A stretch of 5,908 bases of DNA from Hyphomicrobiales bacterium (GTDB taxonomy: Bacteria > Pseudomonadota > Alphaproteobacteria > Rhizobiales > Beijerinckiaceae). A program made the translations under genes and the position numbers. The stretch lies in the NCBI GenBank assembly GCA_028290595.1, contig JAQGJO010000377.1, positions 1 to 5,908 on the forward strand. The letters run 5' to 3'. The notes beneath the pieces were generated by a model. The model did no database searches and was not told where the DNA came from. It saw only the letters and a list, made by a program, of their open reading frames with translations. This document shows positions 1-5,358 of this stretch, piece by piece. The number at the start of each line of letters is the position of its first letter. The first letter of the stretch is position 1.

Positions 1-475
1 GGTACGATTCAATCAGCAGCAGCTTGCCGCCGGGCTTCAGCAGGTCGCAAACCTTATCGAGAACCCGCCTCTGCATGTCGAAGCTCTCGATATTCTGAAA
101 CACCCTGATGCCATAGATGAAATCGAACCGCTCGGCGATTGTGTCACGGACTACGTCGGCCTTTCTGAATTCCAGATTCGGCTGGCGCTCCTGTTCGGCG
201 CTCTTGCGCGCGACATCGATCATGTCGCCGTTGATGTCCACACCCAGGAAGCGAGAATTCGGGCTCAGCTTAGCCAGCCGTGCCGTGGTAAATCCGTTGG
301 CGCAGCCAAAGTCCATGATGGCCGGGAGCGTATCGGCTCCGATGACCTTGTTGACGTAGGCGATCTCGACCTCACGCAGCCAGATGTCGTTGGTGTTGGC
401 GCGCGGGTCATGGCCATATCGCTTGGCGCGCTCCGACCAAAAACTCGTCATCTTGTCTTTTTTGTCGGCGGTCAT
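1..475 (-). CDS. Class I SAM-dependent methyltransferase, C-terminus cut by window edge
   Basis: The first 158 residues are visible; the 3' part lies beyond the left edge. A Rossmann-fold methyltransferase core can be read: the glycine-rich SAM loop IMDFGCANGF at residues 53-62, the acidic end of strand 2 in FLGVDIN at 76-82 (D80 would contact the SAM ribose), the motif FDFIYGIRVFQNI at 117-129, and LLKPGGKLLLIES at 145-157. This is the general Methyltransf_25/11 pattern; it shows SAM binding but not the acceptor. The start is the ATG at 475. No good Shine-Dalgarno precedes it, and a second in-frame ATG at 451 (residue 9, just before SFWSERAKRYG) is an alternative. It follows the CmcI-family gene by 42 nt, the widest gap in the operon. 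From context I infer a role in methylating the sugar or glycan made by the upstream genes, as an O- or N-methyltransferase. The fold is secure, the substrate unknown. Confidence 0.88.
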   Translation of the reverse strand, partial: MTADKKDKMTSFWSERAKRYGHDPRANTNDIWLREVEIAYVNKVIGADTLPAIMDFGCANGFTTARLAKLSPNSRFLGVDINGDMIDVARKSAEQERQPNLEFRKADVVRDTIAERFDFIYGIRVFQNIESFDMQRRVLDKVCDLLKPGGKLLLIESY

Positions 476-480
476 CTCAA

Positions 481-492
481 CACTCGCGAGTG
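481..492. repeat. 12-bp perfect palindrome in intergenic gap
   Basis: CACTCGCGAGTG equals its own reverse complement. It lies in the 42-nt gap between the CmcI-family gene and the last methyltransferase gene, ending 6 nt before the downstream ATG. It has no loop-forming spacer and no T tract follows, so it does not look like an intrinsic terminator. It could be a chance palindrome or a small protein-binding site. Confidence 0.4.
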
Positions 493-517
493 AATTTCGT
501 AGTTGAATTGGGAGAGA

Positions 518-1285
518 CTATTTGATCCGGCGCAGAAACGCGCCGGGCCAATATGTCACACGCTCACGAACCATGCCTTCGTTGAACTCAAAGGCCGGTT
601 CTTCGGCCACGAATTCCGGATGGCGCGAAACCCACTCCTGGGCTGCCGCCAACGGATTGTTGACGGGCCAGTCCGGCTGCGACCGTGGCGCGCCGGCCAG
701 CTTGCTCATAATGCCGTCCATCGCGACGATGTAGGAGCCCTTGCTCACGAGCGGCGCATAGGCGTCGAGCTCGGCCAAGACGTGCTCTTTGCTATGATGG
801 GAATCGAGGAAAACCATCACCGTGTCGCCGGGGCGGATCGCGCTCTTTGCCTGCGCCACCGTCGTTGGCGCTTTGGAATCGCCTTCGACCAGGGTGATGA
901 GGCTTGAAAGCGGATGAGCCTCGATGGCTTTGCGATTGTGCGGCCGGACTTCGAGTTCGACGCCGACGATGCGGCCCTTGCTCATCAGCTTGCAAAGCCC
1001 CGCGTAAAATACGAGCGACCCGCCATGGGCGACGCCTGTTTCAATGATCACATCAGGCTTGATGGCGTGGATCAGTTCCTGCAGGCGGAACATGTCCTCC
1101 GGCAATTGTATGATCGGACGGCCGAGCCACGAAAAGCTGTAGACATATTTGGCGTCCCAGCCGGCGCGCAACCAGGCGTCTGACACCAGCGCGAAGCCTT
1201 CCGCGCTCGCGAGCGGCAGCGTGCGGCAACCGTCATCGGACTCGACGGTGACCTCGGCTGTGTCGGTATCGACCGTGATTTTCAC
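518..1285 (-). CDS. CmcI-family ('cephalosporin hydroxylase') protein, probable sugar O-methyltransferase
   Basis: This 255-residue protein matches the CmcI / rhamnosyl O-methyltransferase family (Pfam PF04989 as I recognise it). Visible signatures are DVIIETGVAHGGSLVFYAG (residues 78-96), the SAM-binding loop of the Rossmann fold; VGVELEVR (107-114); FLDSHHSKEHVLAELDAYAP (159-178); and the SYIVAMDG strand (184-191). D161 and D190 fall where family members carry acidic metal-binding residues. Despite the common 'hydroxylase' name, structural work on CmcI supports a SAM- and Mg-dependent methyltransferase, and the mycobacterial member Rv2959c O-methylates a rhamnosyl residue. In this sugar operon O-methylation of a deoxysugar is therefore the likeliest role (inference). 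The start is GTG at 1285, overlapping the aminotransferase stop as GTGA, with AAGG (1293-1296) 7 nt upstream. The first 45 residues are less conserved-looking. The stop is TAG at 518-520. Confidence 0.85.
   Translation of the reverse strand: MKITVDTDTAEVTVESDDGCRTLPLASAEGFALVSDAWLRAGWDAKYVYSFSWLGRPIIQLPEDMFRLQELIHAIKPDVIIETGVAHGGSLVFYAGLCKLMSKGRIVGVELEVRPHNRKAIEAHPLSSLITLVEGDSKAPTTVAQAKSAIRPGDTVMVFLDSHHSKEHVLAELDAYAPLVSKGSYIVAMDGIMSKLAGAPRSQPDWPVNNPLAAAQEWVSRHPEFVAEEPAFEFNEGMVRERVTYWPGAFLRRIK
1282..1285 (-). other. 4-nt start/stop overlap (GTGA) between aminotransferase and CmcI-family genes
   Basis: The TGA stop of the aminotransferase (1284-1282) overlaps the GTG start of the next gene (1285-1283). 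This geometry normally indicates translational coupling and supports both the GTG start and a shared transcript. Confidence 0.8.
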
Positions 1286-2433
1286 TGGCTGGCCTTGTCG
1301 GATAATCGGAAGAACGAGATCACACCGTCGCAGACCCGTGCGACGGTTGGCTCCGGCATGAAAGAATGGAGCGGCAATGACAGCAATTCACCGCCGATCT
1401 CATCGGTGACACTGACGTCGCCGCGGCGACAGTCTTTCAGCAGGGTAAAGGTGTGGCCGGGCTGCCAGTGGATGCCGGTGTCGATGCCGTTATCGCTCAG
1501 GTGCTTGCGCAGGTCTTCGCGGCGGTCCGCAGGCACGCGGATATAGTAGAGGAACGGCGTAATGTCATCGAAATCCGTGCGCGGTACGATGACATCGGCA
1601 ACCTGGCCGAGCCGGCGGTTGTATTCGCGGCAGGTGGCGCGTCGGGTTTCAGATATACGGTCCATCTTGGCCAACTGCGCCAGCCCGATCGCGGCATGAA
1701 GATTTGCCATGTGATAGCGGAACCCGAGCGAGCTGATGTCGTAAGTCCAGGCGCGGCTGTTGGTGTACATTACCTTCGCCGGCTGGCTCATCCCGAGCAG
1801 GCGCATCTCGTGCAACCGAGCAACCTCTTCCTCGGAACGCACGATGATGGCGCCGCCATCGATGCAGGTGATGGTCTTGACCGGATCAAAGCTGAACATG
1901 GCGATGTCGGAGAAGCTGCCGACCATCTTGCCCTTGTACTTCGAGCCGAACGAATGGGCGGCGTCGTGAATGACGCGCAGCTTATGGCGGGCCGCGAAGG
2001 CCGCGATCTCGTCGTGATCGCAGAGAACGCAATCGTAGTCCATGACGATGATCGCCTTGGTCTTCGGCGTCACCAGGGCTTCCGCTTTTTTCATGTCGAT
2101 ACAGAGGGTAGCCTCATCGATGTCGCAGAACACCGGCGCGGCGCCCGTCGCCAGGATCGCCTGGAAATCGGCGGCATTGTTGAGCGAGGGCGTGATGATC
2201 TCATCGCCCGGTCCCGCGCCGATCAGCAGCAACGACAGATGCAAGGCGGCATGGCCTGTGCTGACAGCGACGGCGTGCCGGTCGCTGGCGCCGAGAAATG
2301 TCTCAAGGGCGCGCTCGAAGCCGCCGACATAGCTGCCCATGCCAAGCCAACCAAGCTTCAACACGTCGTGGCTGGCATCGAACTCTTCCTGTTCGAGCAG
2401 CGGTTTGAATACGGGGATCCGGTCTAACGTCAT
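1282..2433 (-). CDS. DegT/DnrJ/EryC1/StrS-family PLP sugar aminotransferase
   Basis: This 383-residue protein is full length for the family (about 370-400). It is a fold-type I PLP enzyme that normally transfers an amino group from glutamate to a keto sugar nucleotide. Visible landmarks are the PLP-phosphate loop VSTGHAALHLSL (residues 57-68), the strand DEIITPSLN (77-85), the cofactor-ring aspartate D157 in VIHDAAHSFGS (154-164), and the Schiff-base lysine K186 in MFSFDPVKTITCIDGGA (179-195). Further on come the subfamily block LGFRYHMANLHAAIGLAQL (236-254) and GIHWQPGH (320-327). Keeping K186 separates it from the dehydratases ColD and RfbH/E1, where this position is histidine. The ATG at 2433 has GAGG (2441-2444) 7 nt upstream and follows the C-methyltransferase stop by 29 nt. 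With CDP-4-keto-6-deoxyglucose made upstream, amination at C4 is the simplest guess; C3 amination is unlikely if C3 is methylated. The regiochemistry cannot be read from the sequence. Confidence 0.92.
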   Translation of the reverse strand: MTLDRIPVFKPLLEQEEFDASHDVLKLGWLGMGSYVGGFERALETFLGASDRHAVAVSTGHAALHLSLLLIGAGPGDEIITPSLNNAADFQAILATGAAPVFCDIDEATLCIDMKKAEALVTPKTKAIIVMDYDCVLCDHDEIAAFAARHKLRVIHDAAHSFGSKYKGKMVGSFSDIAMFSFDPVKTITCIDGGAIIVRSEEEVARLHEMRLLGMSQPAKVMYTNSRAWTYDISSLGFRYHMANLHAAIGLAQLAKMDRISETRRATCREYNRRLGQVADVIVPRTDFDDITPFLYYIRVPADRREDLRKHLSDNGIDTGIHWQPGHTFTLLKDCRRGDVSVTDEIGGELLSLPLHSFMPEPTVARVCDGVISFFRLSDKASQ

Positions 2434-2440
2434 TGAAGGG

Positions 2441-2444
2441 CCTC
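2441..2444 (-). promoter_or_regulatory. Ribosome binding site of the aminotransferase gene
   Basis: On the minus strand GAGG lies 7 nt before the ATG at 2433. It supports that start in the 29-nt gap after the C-methyltransferase gene. Confidence 0.6.
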
Positions 2445-2462
2445 GGCGGGGACGTACGGCGG

Positions 2463-3692
2463 TTACAAGATTCTCGGTGCGGGCGCCGGCACGATGAAAC
2501 GGCCGCCGCGCCGTCGGTATTCGGCCTGTTGCTGCATAATCTCATCGATGAAGTTCCACGTCAGAACTAGCACGAAATCAGGCCGGCGGCGCAGCAGTTC
2601 TTCCGGCGGCAGGATCGGCAGTTGCACGCCAGGCATCGCAAAGCCCTGCTTGGTGGCGCTGCGATCGACCACAAAATCAAGCATCGTATGATCGACGCCG
2701 CAGTAATTCAGCATCGTTGCACCCTTGGCGGATGCGCCATAGGCGGCAATCGATTTGCCTTCGCCACGCAGCTTGCCGAGAAATTCCGCCAATGTCGGCC
2801 GGAACTCGTGCACGGCATCGGCGAAGCGGCGATAGAGCGTCAAATCGCGCACGCCCCAATGGCGCTCGTCGTCAAGCATCCGCGTGATCGAATCTTCCGC
2901 TGGTCCGTTGCCGGCGTGCCGGGCGAAAATTCGCAGTGAGCCGCCGTGAACCGGGATGCGTTCGACCCTGAAGATGTCGAGACCGGATTGCACGAACAGT
3001 GCCACCAACGGCGTCAGCGAAAAATAGCTGAGGTGTTCGTGATAGGCGGTATCGAACTCGAGCTTCTCGATCATGTCGCGGACGTAGGGTGCTTCGATCG
3101 TCACGATGCCGGCGGGTTTGAGGACCAAGGCAAGCCCGGCGACGAAGCCGCGCAGGTCCGGCACGTGGGCGAGCACGTTGTGAGCGTGGATCACGTCGGC
3201 AAGTTTGCCGTCTGCACGCAACCTCGCGGCGAGTTCAGTTGAGAAGAATTCGCTGATGGTGTCGATGCCGGCTTTGCGCGCAACGTCGGCAATATTGCGG
3301 GCCGGCTCGATGCCCAGCACGGCAATGCCGGCCTGATGATAGTTCTTGAGCAGATAGCCGTCATTGCTGGCGATTTCGATGATGAGGCTGCCGGCGCCAA
3401 GGGTACGTTCCTTGATCAGGCGATCGGTCAGGATGCGTGCGTGCTCGAGAAAGGCCGGCGAATTCGACGACAGATAGACGTAGTGACGAAACAGGCTGTC
3501 GGGATCGACGCTCTCCGCCAATTGCACCAGCCCGCAGTTGCCGCAAAATGTCATCGTCAACGGAAAGCGGCCTTCGTCCGTGGTGCCGAGCGGCACCAGC
3601 GCGTTGGCCAGCGGCAATTCACCGAATGCCAGAAAGGGCTCGGTGACATGCGCGCAGGCACGGCAGCTCGACGATTGCTGGACCGCTGCCAT
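2463..3692 (-). CDS. TylC3/TcaB9-type NDP-sugar C-methyltransferase
   Basis: This is a 409-residue, three-part protein of the length usual for sugar C-3 methyltransferases. The N-terminal zinc-binding domain has two CxxC pairs, C10/C13 (CRAC) and C50/C53 (CGNC). The central SAM domain has IIEIASNDGYLL (residues 104-115), LGIEPARN (126-133) and the HAHNVLAHVPD segment (169-179). The conserved YHEHLSYFS block (217-225) contains the Tyr/His/Glu group used for catalysis in TcaB9. The C-terminal Rossmann-like domain has AAYGASAKGATMLNY (316-330), expected to hold the sugar nucleotide. Known members methylate C3 of a 4-keto-6-deoxy sugar nucleotide through an enolate, which fits the upstream RfbF/RfbG supply; methylation at C3 here is inferred. 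I chose the ATG at 3692, which overlaps the epimerase stop by one base (TGATG). The frame is open 27 codons further upstream, but those codons overlap the epimerase gene and look unlike the family. No clear Shine-Dalgarno is seen, so translation probably restarts from the upstream gene. Confidence 0.93.
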   Translation of the reverse strand: MAAVQQSSSCRACAHVTEPFLAFGELPLANALVPLGTTDEGRFPLTMTFCGNCGLVQLAESVDPDSLFRHYVYLSSNSPAFLEHARILTDRLIKERTLGAGSLIIEIASNDGYLLKNYHQAGIAVLGIEPARNIADVARKAGIDTISEFFSTELAARLRADGKLADVIHAHNVLAHVPDLRGFVAGLALVLKPAGIVTIEAPYVRDMIEKLEFDTAYHEHLSYFSLTPLVALFVQSGLDIFRVERIPVHGGSLRIFARHAGNGPAEDSITRMLDDERHWGVRDLTLYRRFADAVHEFRPTLAEFLGKLRGEGKSIAAYGASAKGATMLNYCGVDHTMLDFVVDRSATKQGFAMPGVQLPILPPEELLRRRPDFVLVLTWNFIDEIMQQQAEYRRRGGRFIVPAPAPRIL

Positions 3693-3694
3693 CA
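3690..3694 (-). other. TGATG stop/start junction, epimerase to C-methyltransferase
   Basis: The epimerase TGA (3694-3692) and the C-methyltransferase ATG (3692-3690) share one base. There is no convincing ribosome binding site just upstream (CTCTCCGGGCGTCTG), which suggests termination-reinitiation and coupled expression of the two enzymes. Confidence 0.75.
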
Positions 3695-4240
3695 GACGCC
3701 CGGAGAGTAGTTTATGAGCAGCGGCAAGGTTTGATCTCGCTCGCTGACGATGGCGCCATCCGCGAAAGGCCACTCAACCTTCAACGCGGGATCGTTCCAG
3801 CGCACACCGCGACCTGATGCCGGCTGATAAGATGTCGAAATGTAATACATGATGGCGGTGTCATTCTCGATCGTCTGGAAACCGTGGGCGCAGCCTTCCG
3901 GGATATAGAGCATCTTGTTGTTGGCGGCGGATAGCTCGACCGCGTGATGGTGTCCATAAGTCGGCGACTCTGCGCGCAGATCGAGCGCGACGTCGAATAT
4001 TCTGCCGCCAATGCAGTGCACGAGCTTGGCCTCCTCGTGCGGCTTGGCCTGCAGGTGAAAGCCACGCACCGTCCGTGCCACGGAATTTCGCGACAGGCTA
4101 CACTGTGCGAGGTCCGGGCCAAGCTTGTGGGCGGCGAATTCCTCCCGGCAAAATACGCGGCCGAACCCGCCACGCGAATCATGCTGCCAGTCGATCGAAA
4201 TTTCAAAGACGCCGGCAATCGGGGTTGGCTGAAAAAGCAT
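3692..4240 (-). CDS. RmlC-type sugar-nucleotide 3,5-epimerase (dTDP-4-dehydrorhamnose 3,5-epimerase family)
   Basis: This 182-residue cupin protein has the usual length for RmlC. Family landmarks in order are GGFGRVFCREEF (residues 24-35), RTVRGFHLQ (56-64), KLVHCIGGRIFDVALDLR (72-89), IPEGCAHGFQT (113-123), the tyrosine-rich MYYISTSYQP (131-140), VRWNDPAL (146-153) and SERDQ (166-170). H62 and D169 match the catalytic His-Asp pair, K72 the conserved lysine and Y132 the active-site tyrosine, so it looks catalytically intact. Such enzymes deprotonate C3 and/or C5 of a 4-keto-6-deoxy sugar nucleotide. The neighbours supply a CDP-sugar rather than dTDP-4-keto-6-deoxyglucose, so the substrate here is probably CDP-linked (inference). 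The ATG at 4240 is chosen over an in-frame start at 4285 because it has AGAGGG upstream, gives the family length and avoids a long overlap with rfbG, whose stop is one base away. It could be a 3-, 5- or 3,5-epimerase. Confidence 0.92.
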   Translation of the reverse strand: MLFQPTPIAGVFEISIDWQHDSRGGFGRVFCREEFAAHKLGPDLAQCSLSRNSVARTVRGFHLQAKPHEEAKLVHCIGGRIFDVALDLRAESPTYGHHHAVELSAANNKMLYIPEGCAHGFQTIENDTAIMYYISTSYQPASGRGVRWNDPALKVEWPFADGAIVSERDQTLPLLINYSPGV

Positions 4241-4241
4241 C

Positions 4242-5342
4242 TTACCCTCTTGCGGCCGCAAGCATGCGGTCGCGACCGGCAGCATAGGCTTCGATCTGGT
4301 CCATCGTCAGCGTCCAGGCATCCTTGCCGGCCAATGCGCCTTTGTACCAATCAACCGTGCGGCCGACGATGGTTTCCAGATCCCAGGGTGAGACCACGCC
4401 GAGTTCCGCGCGGGCCTTGGCGCCGTCAATTGCCAGGAAATGGGTTTCCGGATAGGCGCGCGTTCCCTCGCGGGAGACCCGGGCGCCTTCGGCCCATTCT
4501 GCGGCGATCATGTCGCCCAAGGTGCCGACCGTAACGGTGCTGCCGGGCAGGGGACCGAGATTCCACGGTCCAATTGCGGTCTGCTGCAGGGCTGCCTGCT
4601 GGGCGGCCACCAGAAGCCCTTGCACGGCGTCGAGAACGTGTTGCCAAGGCCGCACGGCGTCGGGATAGCGCAGCACCAGCGGTTTTCCGGCAGCGAAGCC
4701 GCGCACGGCGTCGGGGACCAGGCGGTCGACCTGCCAATCGCCGCCGCCAAGGACATTGCCGGCCCGTATCGTGGCGCTGCCAATCGAGGCGCCGGACAGG
4801 AAGGAACGGGCGTAGGATTCCACCGCGAACTCGCAGCAGGCTTTGCTGCCGCCATACGGGTCGTGAGCGCCAAGCGCGTCATTCTCCCGATGGAGCGTGT
4901 GTCCGTCGCCTGGGCCGTAGACCTTGTCGGACGTCATCACGACGACTGCCTTGGCGCCGAAGAGGCGGACGCAGTCGAGCAGATTCACAGTACCCATCAG
5001 ATTGACGGCGAAGGTCTCGTCCGGCCGCTCATAGCCGATGCGGACCAGAGGCTGGGCCGCCAAGTGTAGGACAATGTCGGGCTTCGCCGCTTCGAAGGCA
5101 CGGCTCAATTCAGCCAGCGACCGCACGTCGGCGACGGTGCCGCTGACCCGGTTCGCAAGCCCGGTTAAATCGTGAAACGACGGATTGGTCGGAGGCGGCA
5201 GCGAAATGCCGAAAACGTCGCTGCCGAGCGCGCAGAGCCACGCCGACGTCCAGCCGCCGATAAAGCCGGAATGACCCGTCACCAGCACACGGCGTTTGCG
5301 CCAGAAGTCGCGGTCGATAATGCTGGTGCCGCGCGACACCAT
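4242..5342 (-). CDS. rfbG: CDP-glucose 4,6-dehydratase
   Basis: This extended short-chain dehydrogenase of 366 residues converts CDP-D-glucose to CDP-4-keto-6-deoxy-D-glucose using tightly bound NAD. The N-terminal dinucleotide motif is VTGHSGFIGGW (residues 21-31); the common RfbG form is GHTGFKGSW, so the lysine position is isoleucine here. Next come LHLAAQPLVRIGYERP (92-107), NLMGTVNLLD (114-123), the active-site strand MTSDKVYGPGD (136-146) and the catalytic YGGSK with Y163 and K167. After these are IRAGNVLGGGDW (192-203) and the RPWQHVLD substrate-binding block (231-238). RAGNVxGGGDW and RPWQHVLD are typical of RfbG rather than of dTDP- or GDP-sugar dehydratases, and adjacency to RfbF supports this. 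Two starts are possible: the ATG at 5342, or a GTG at 5348 that overlaps the rfbF stop as GTGA and has better spacing (5 nt) from GGAAG at 5354-5358. The difference is only two residues. Confidence 0.95.
   Translation of the reverse strand: MVSRGTSIIDRDFWRKRRVLVTGHSGFIGGWTSAWLCALGSDVFGISLPPPTNPSFHDLTGLANRVSGTVADVRSLAELSRAFEAAKPDIVLHLAAQPLVRIGYERPDETFAVNLMGTVNLLDCVRLFGAKAVVVMTSDKVYGPGDGHTLHRENDALGAHDPYGGSKACCEFAVESYARSFLSGASIGSATIRAGNVLGGGDWQVDRLVPDAVRGFAAGKPLVLRYPDAVRPWQHVLDAVQGLLVAAQQAALQQTAIGPWNLGPLPGSTVTVGTLGDMIAAEWAEGARVSREGTRAYPETHFLAIDGAKARAELGVVSPWDLETIVGRTVDWYKGALAGKDAWTLTMDQIEAYAAGRDRMLAAARG
4245..4250 (-). promoter_or_regulatory. Ribosome binding site deciding the epimerase start
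   Basis: On the minus strand AGAGGG lies 4 nt before the ATG at 4240 and inside the last codons of rfbG. It is the strongest Shine-Dalgarno-like site in the window and settles the start against the longer in-frame option at 4285. Confidence 0.7.
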
Positions 5343-5344
5343 GG

Positions 5345-5358
5345 TCACGTGGTCTTCC
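5345..5358 (-). promoter_or_regulatory. rfbF/rfbG junction: ribosome binding site and two candidate starts
   Basis: GGAAG (5358-5354) lies 5 nt from a GTG (5348-5346) that overlaps the rfbF TGA, and 11 nt from the ATG at 5342. Either way rfbG is translated directly off the end of rfbF. Confidence 0.5.

Noticed and set aside
481..492. Palindrome as an intrinsic terminator
   Set aside because: There is no loop spacer and no T tract on either strand, and the next co-directional gene begins 6 nt further on.
1453..2427. 324-codon open frame on the plus strand
   Set aside because: It is exactly antisense to the aminotransferase gene, whose motifs are unmistakable. Long antisense frames are common in GC-rich coding DNA, and its translation shows no family pattern.
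1282..2433. Assignment as RfbH/E1 (CDP-4-keto-6-deoxyglucose 3-dehydrase)
   Set aside because: The protein is too short, keeps the PLP lysine K186 and shows no iron-sulfur cysteine cluster.
3693..3773. 27-residue N-terminal extension of the C-methyltransferase
   Set aside because: It overlaps the epimerase coding region, looks like basic out-of-frame sequence, and the ATG at 3692 gives the family length with the zinc motif at residue 10.
4241..4285. 15-residue N-terminal extension of the epimerase
   Set aside because: The ATG at 4240 has a strong Shine-Dalgarno and gives standard RmlC length; the longer start would overlap rfbG by about 44 bases.
3944..5069. Plus-strand open frames of about 200 codons opposite the epimerase and rfbG
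   Set aside because: They are shadows of confidently identified minus-strand genes, with arginine/alanine-rich translations and no recognisable motif.
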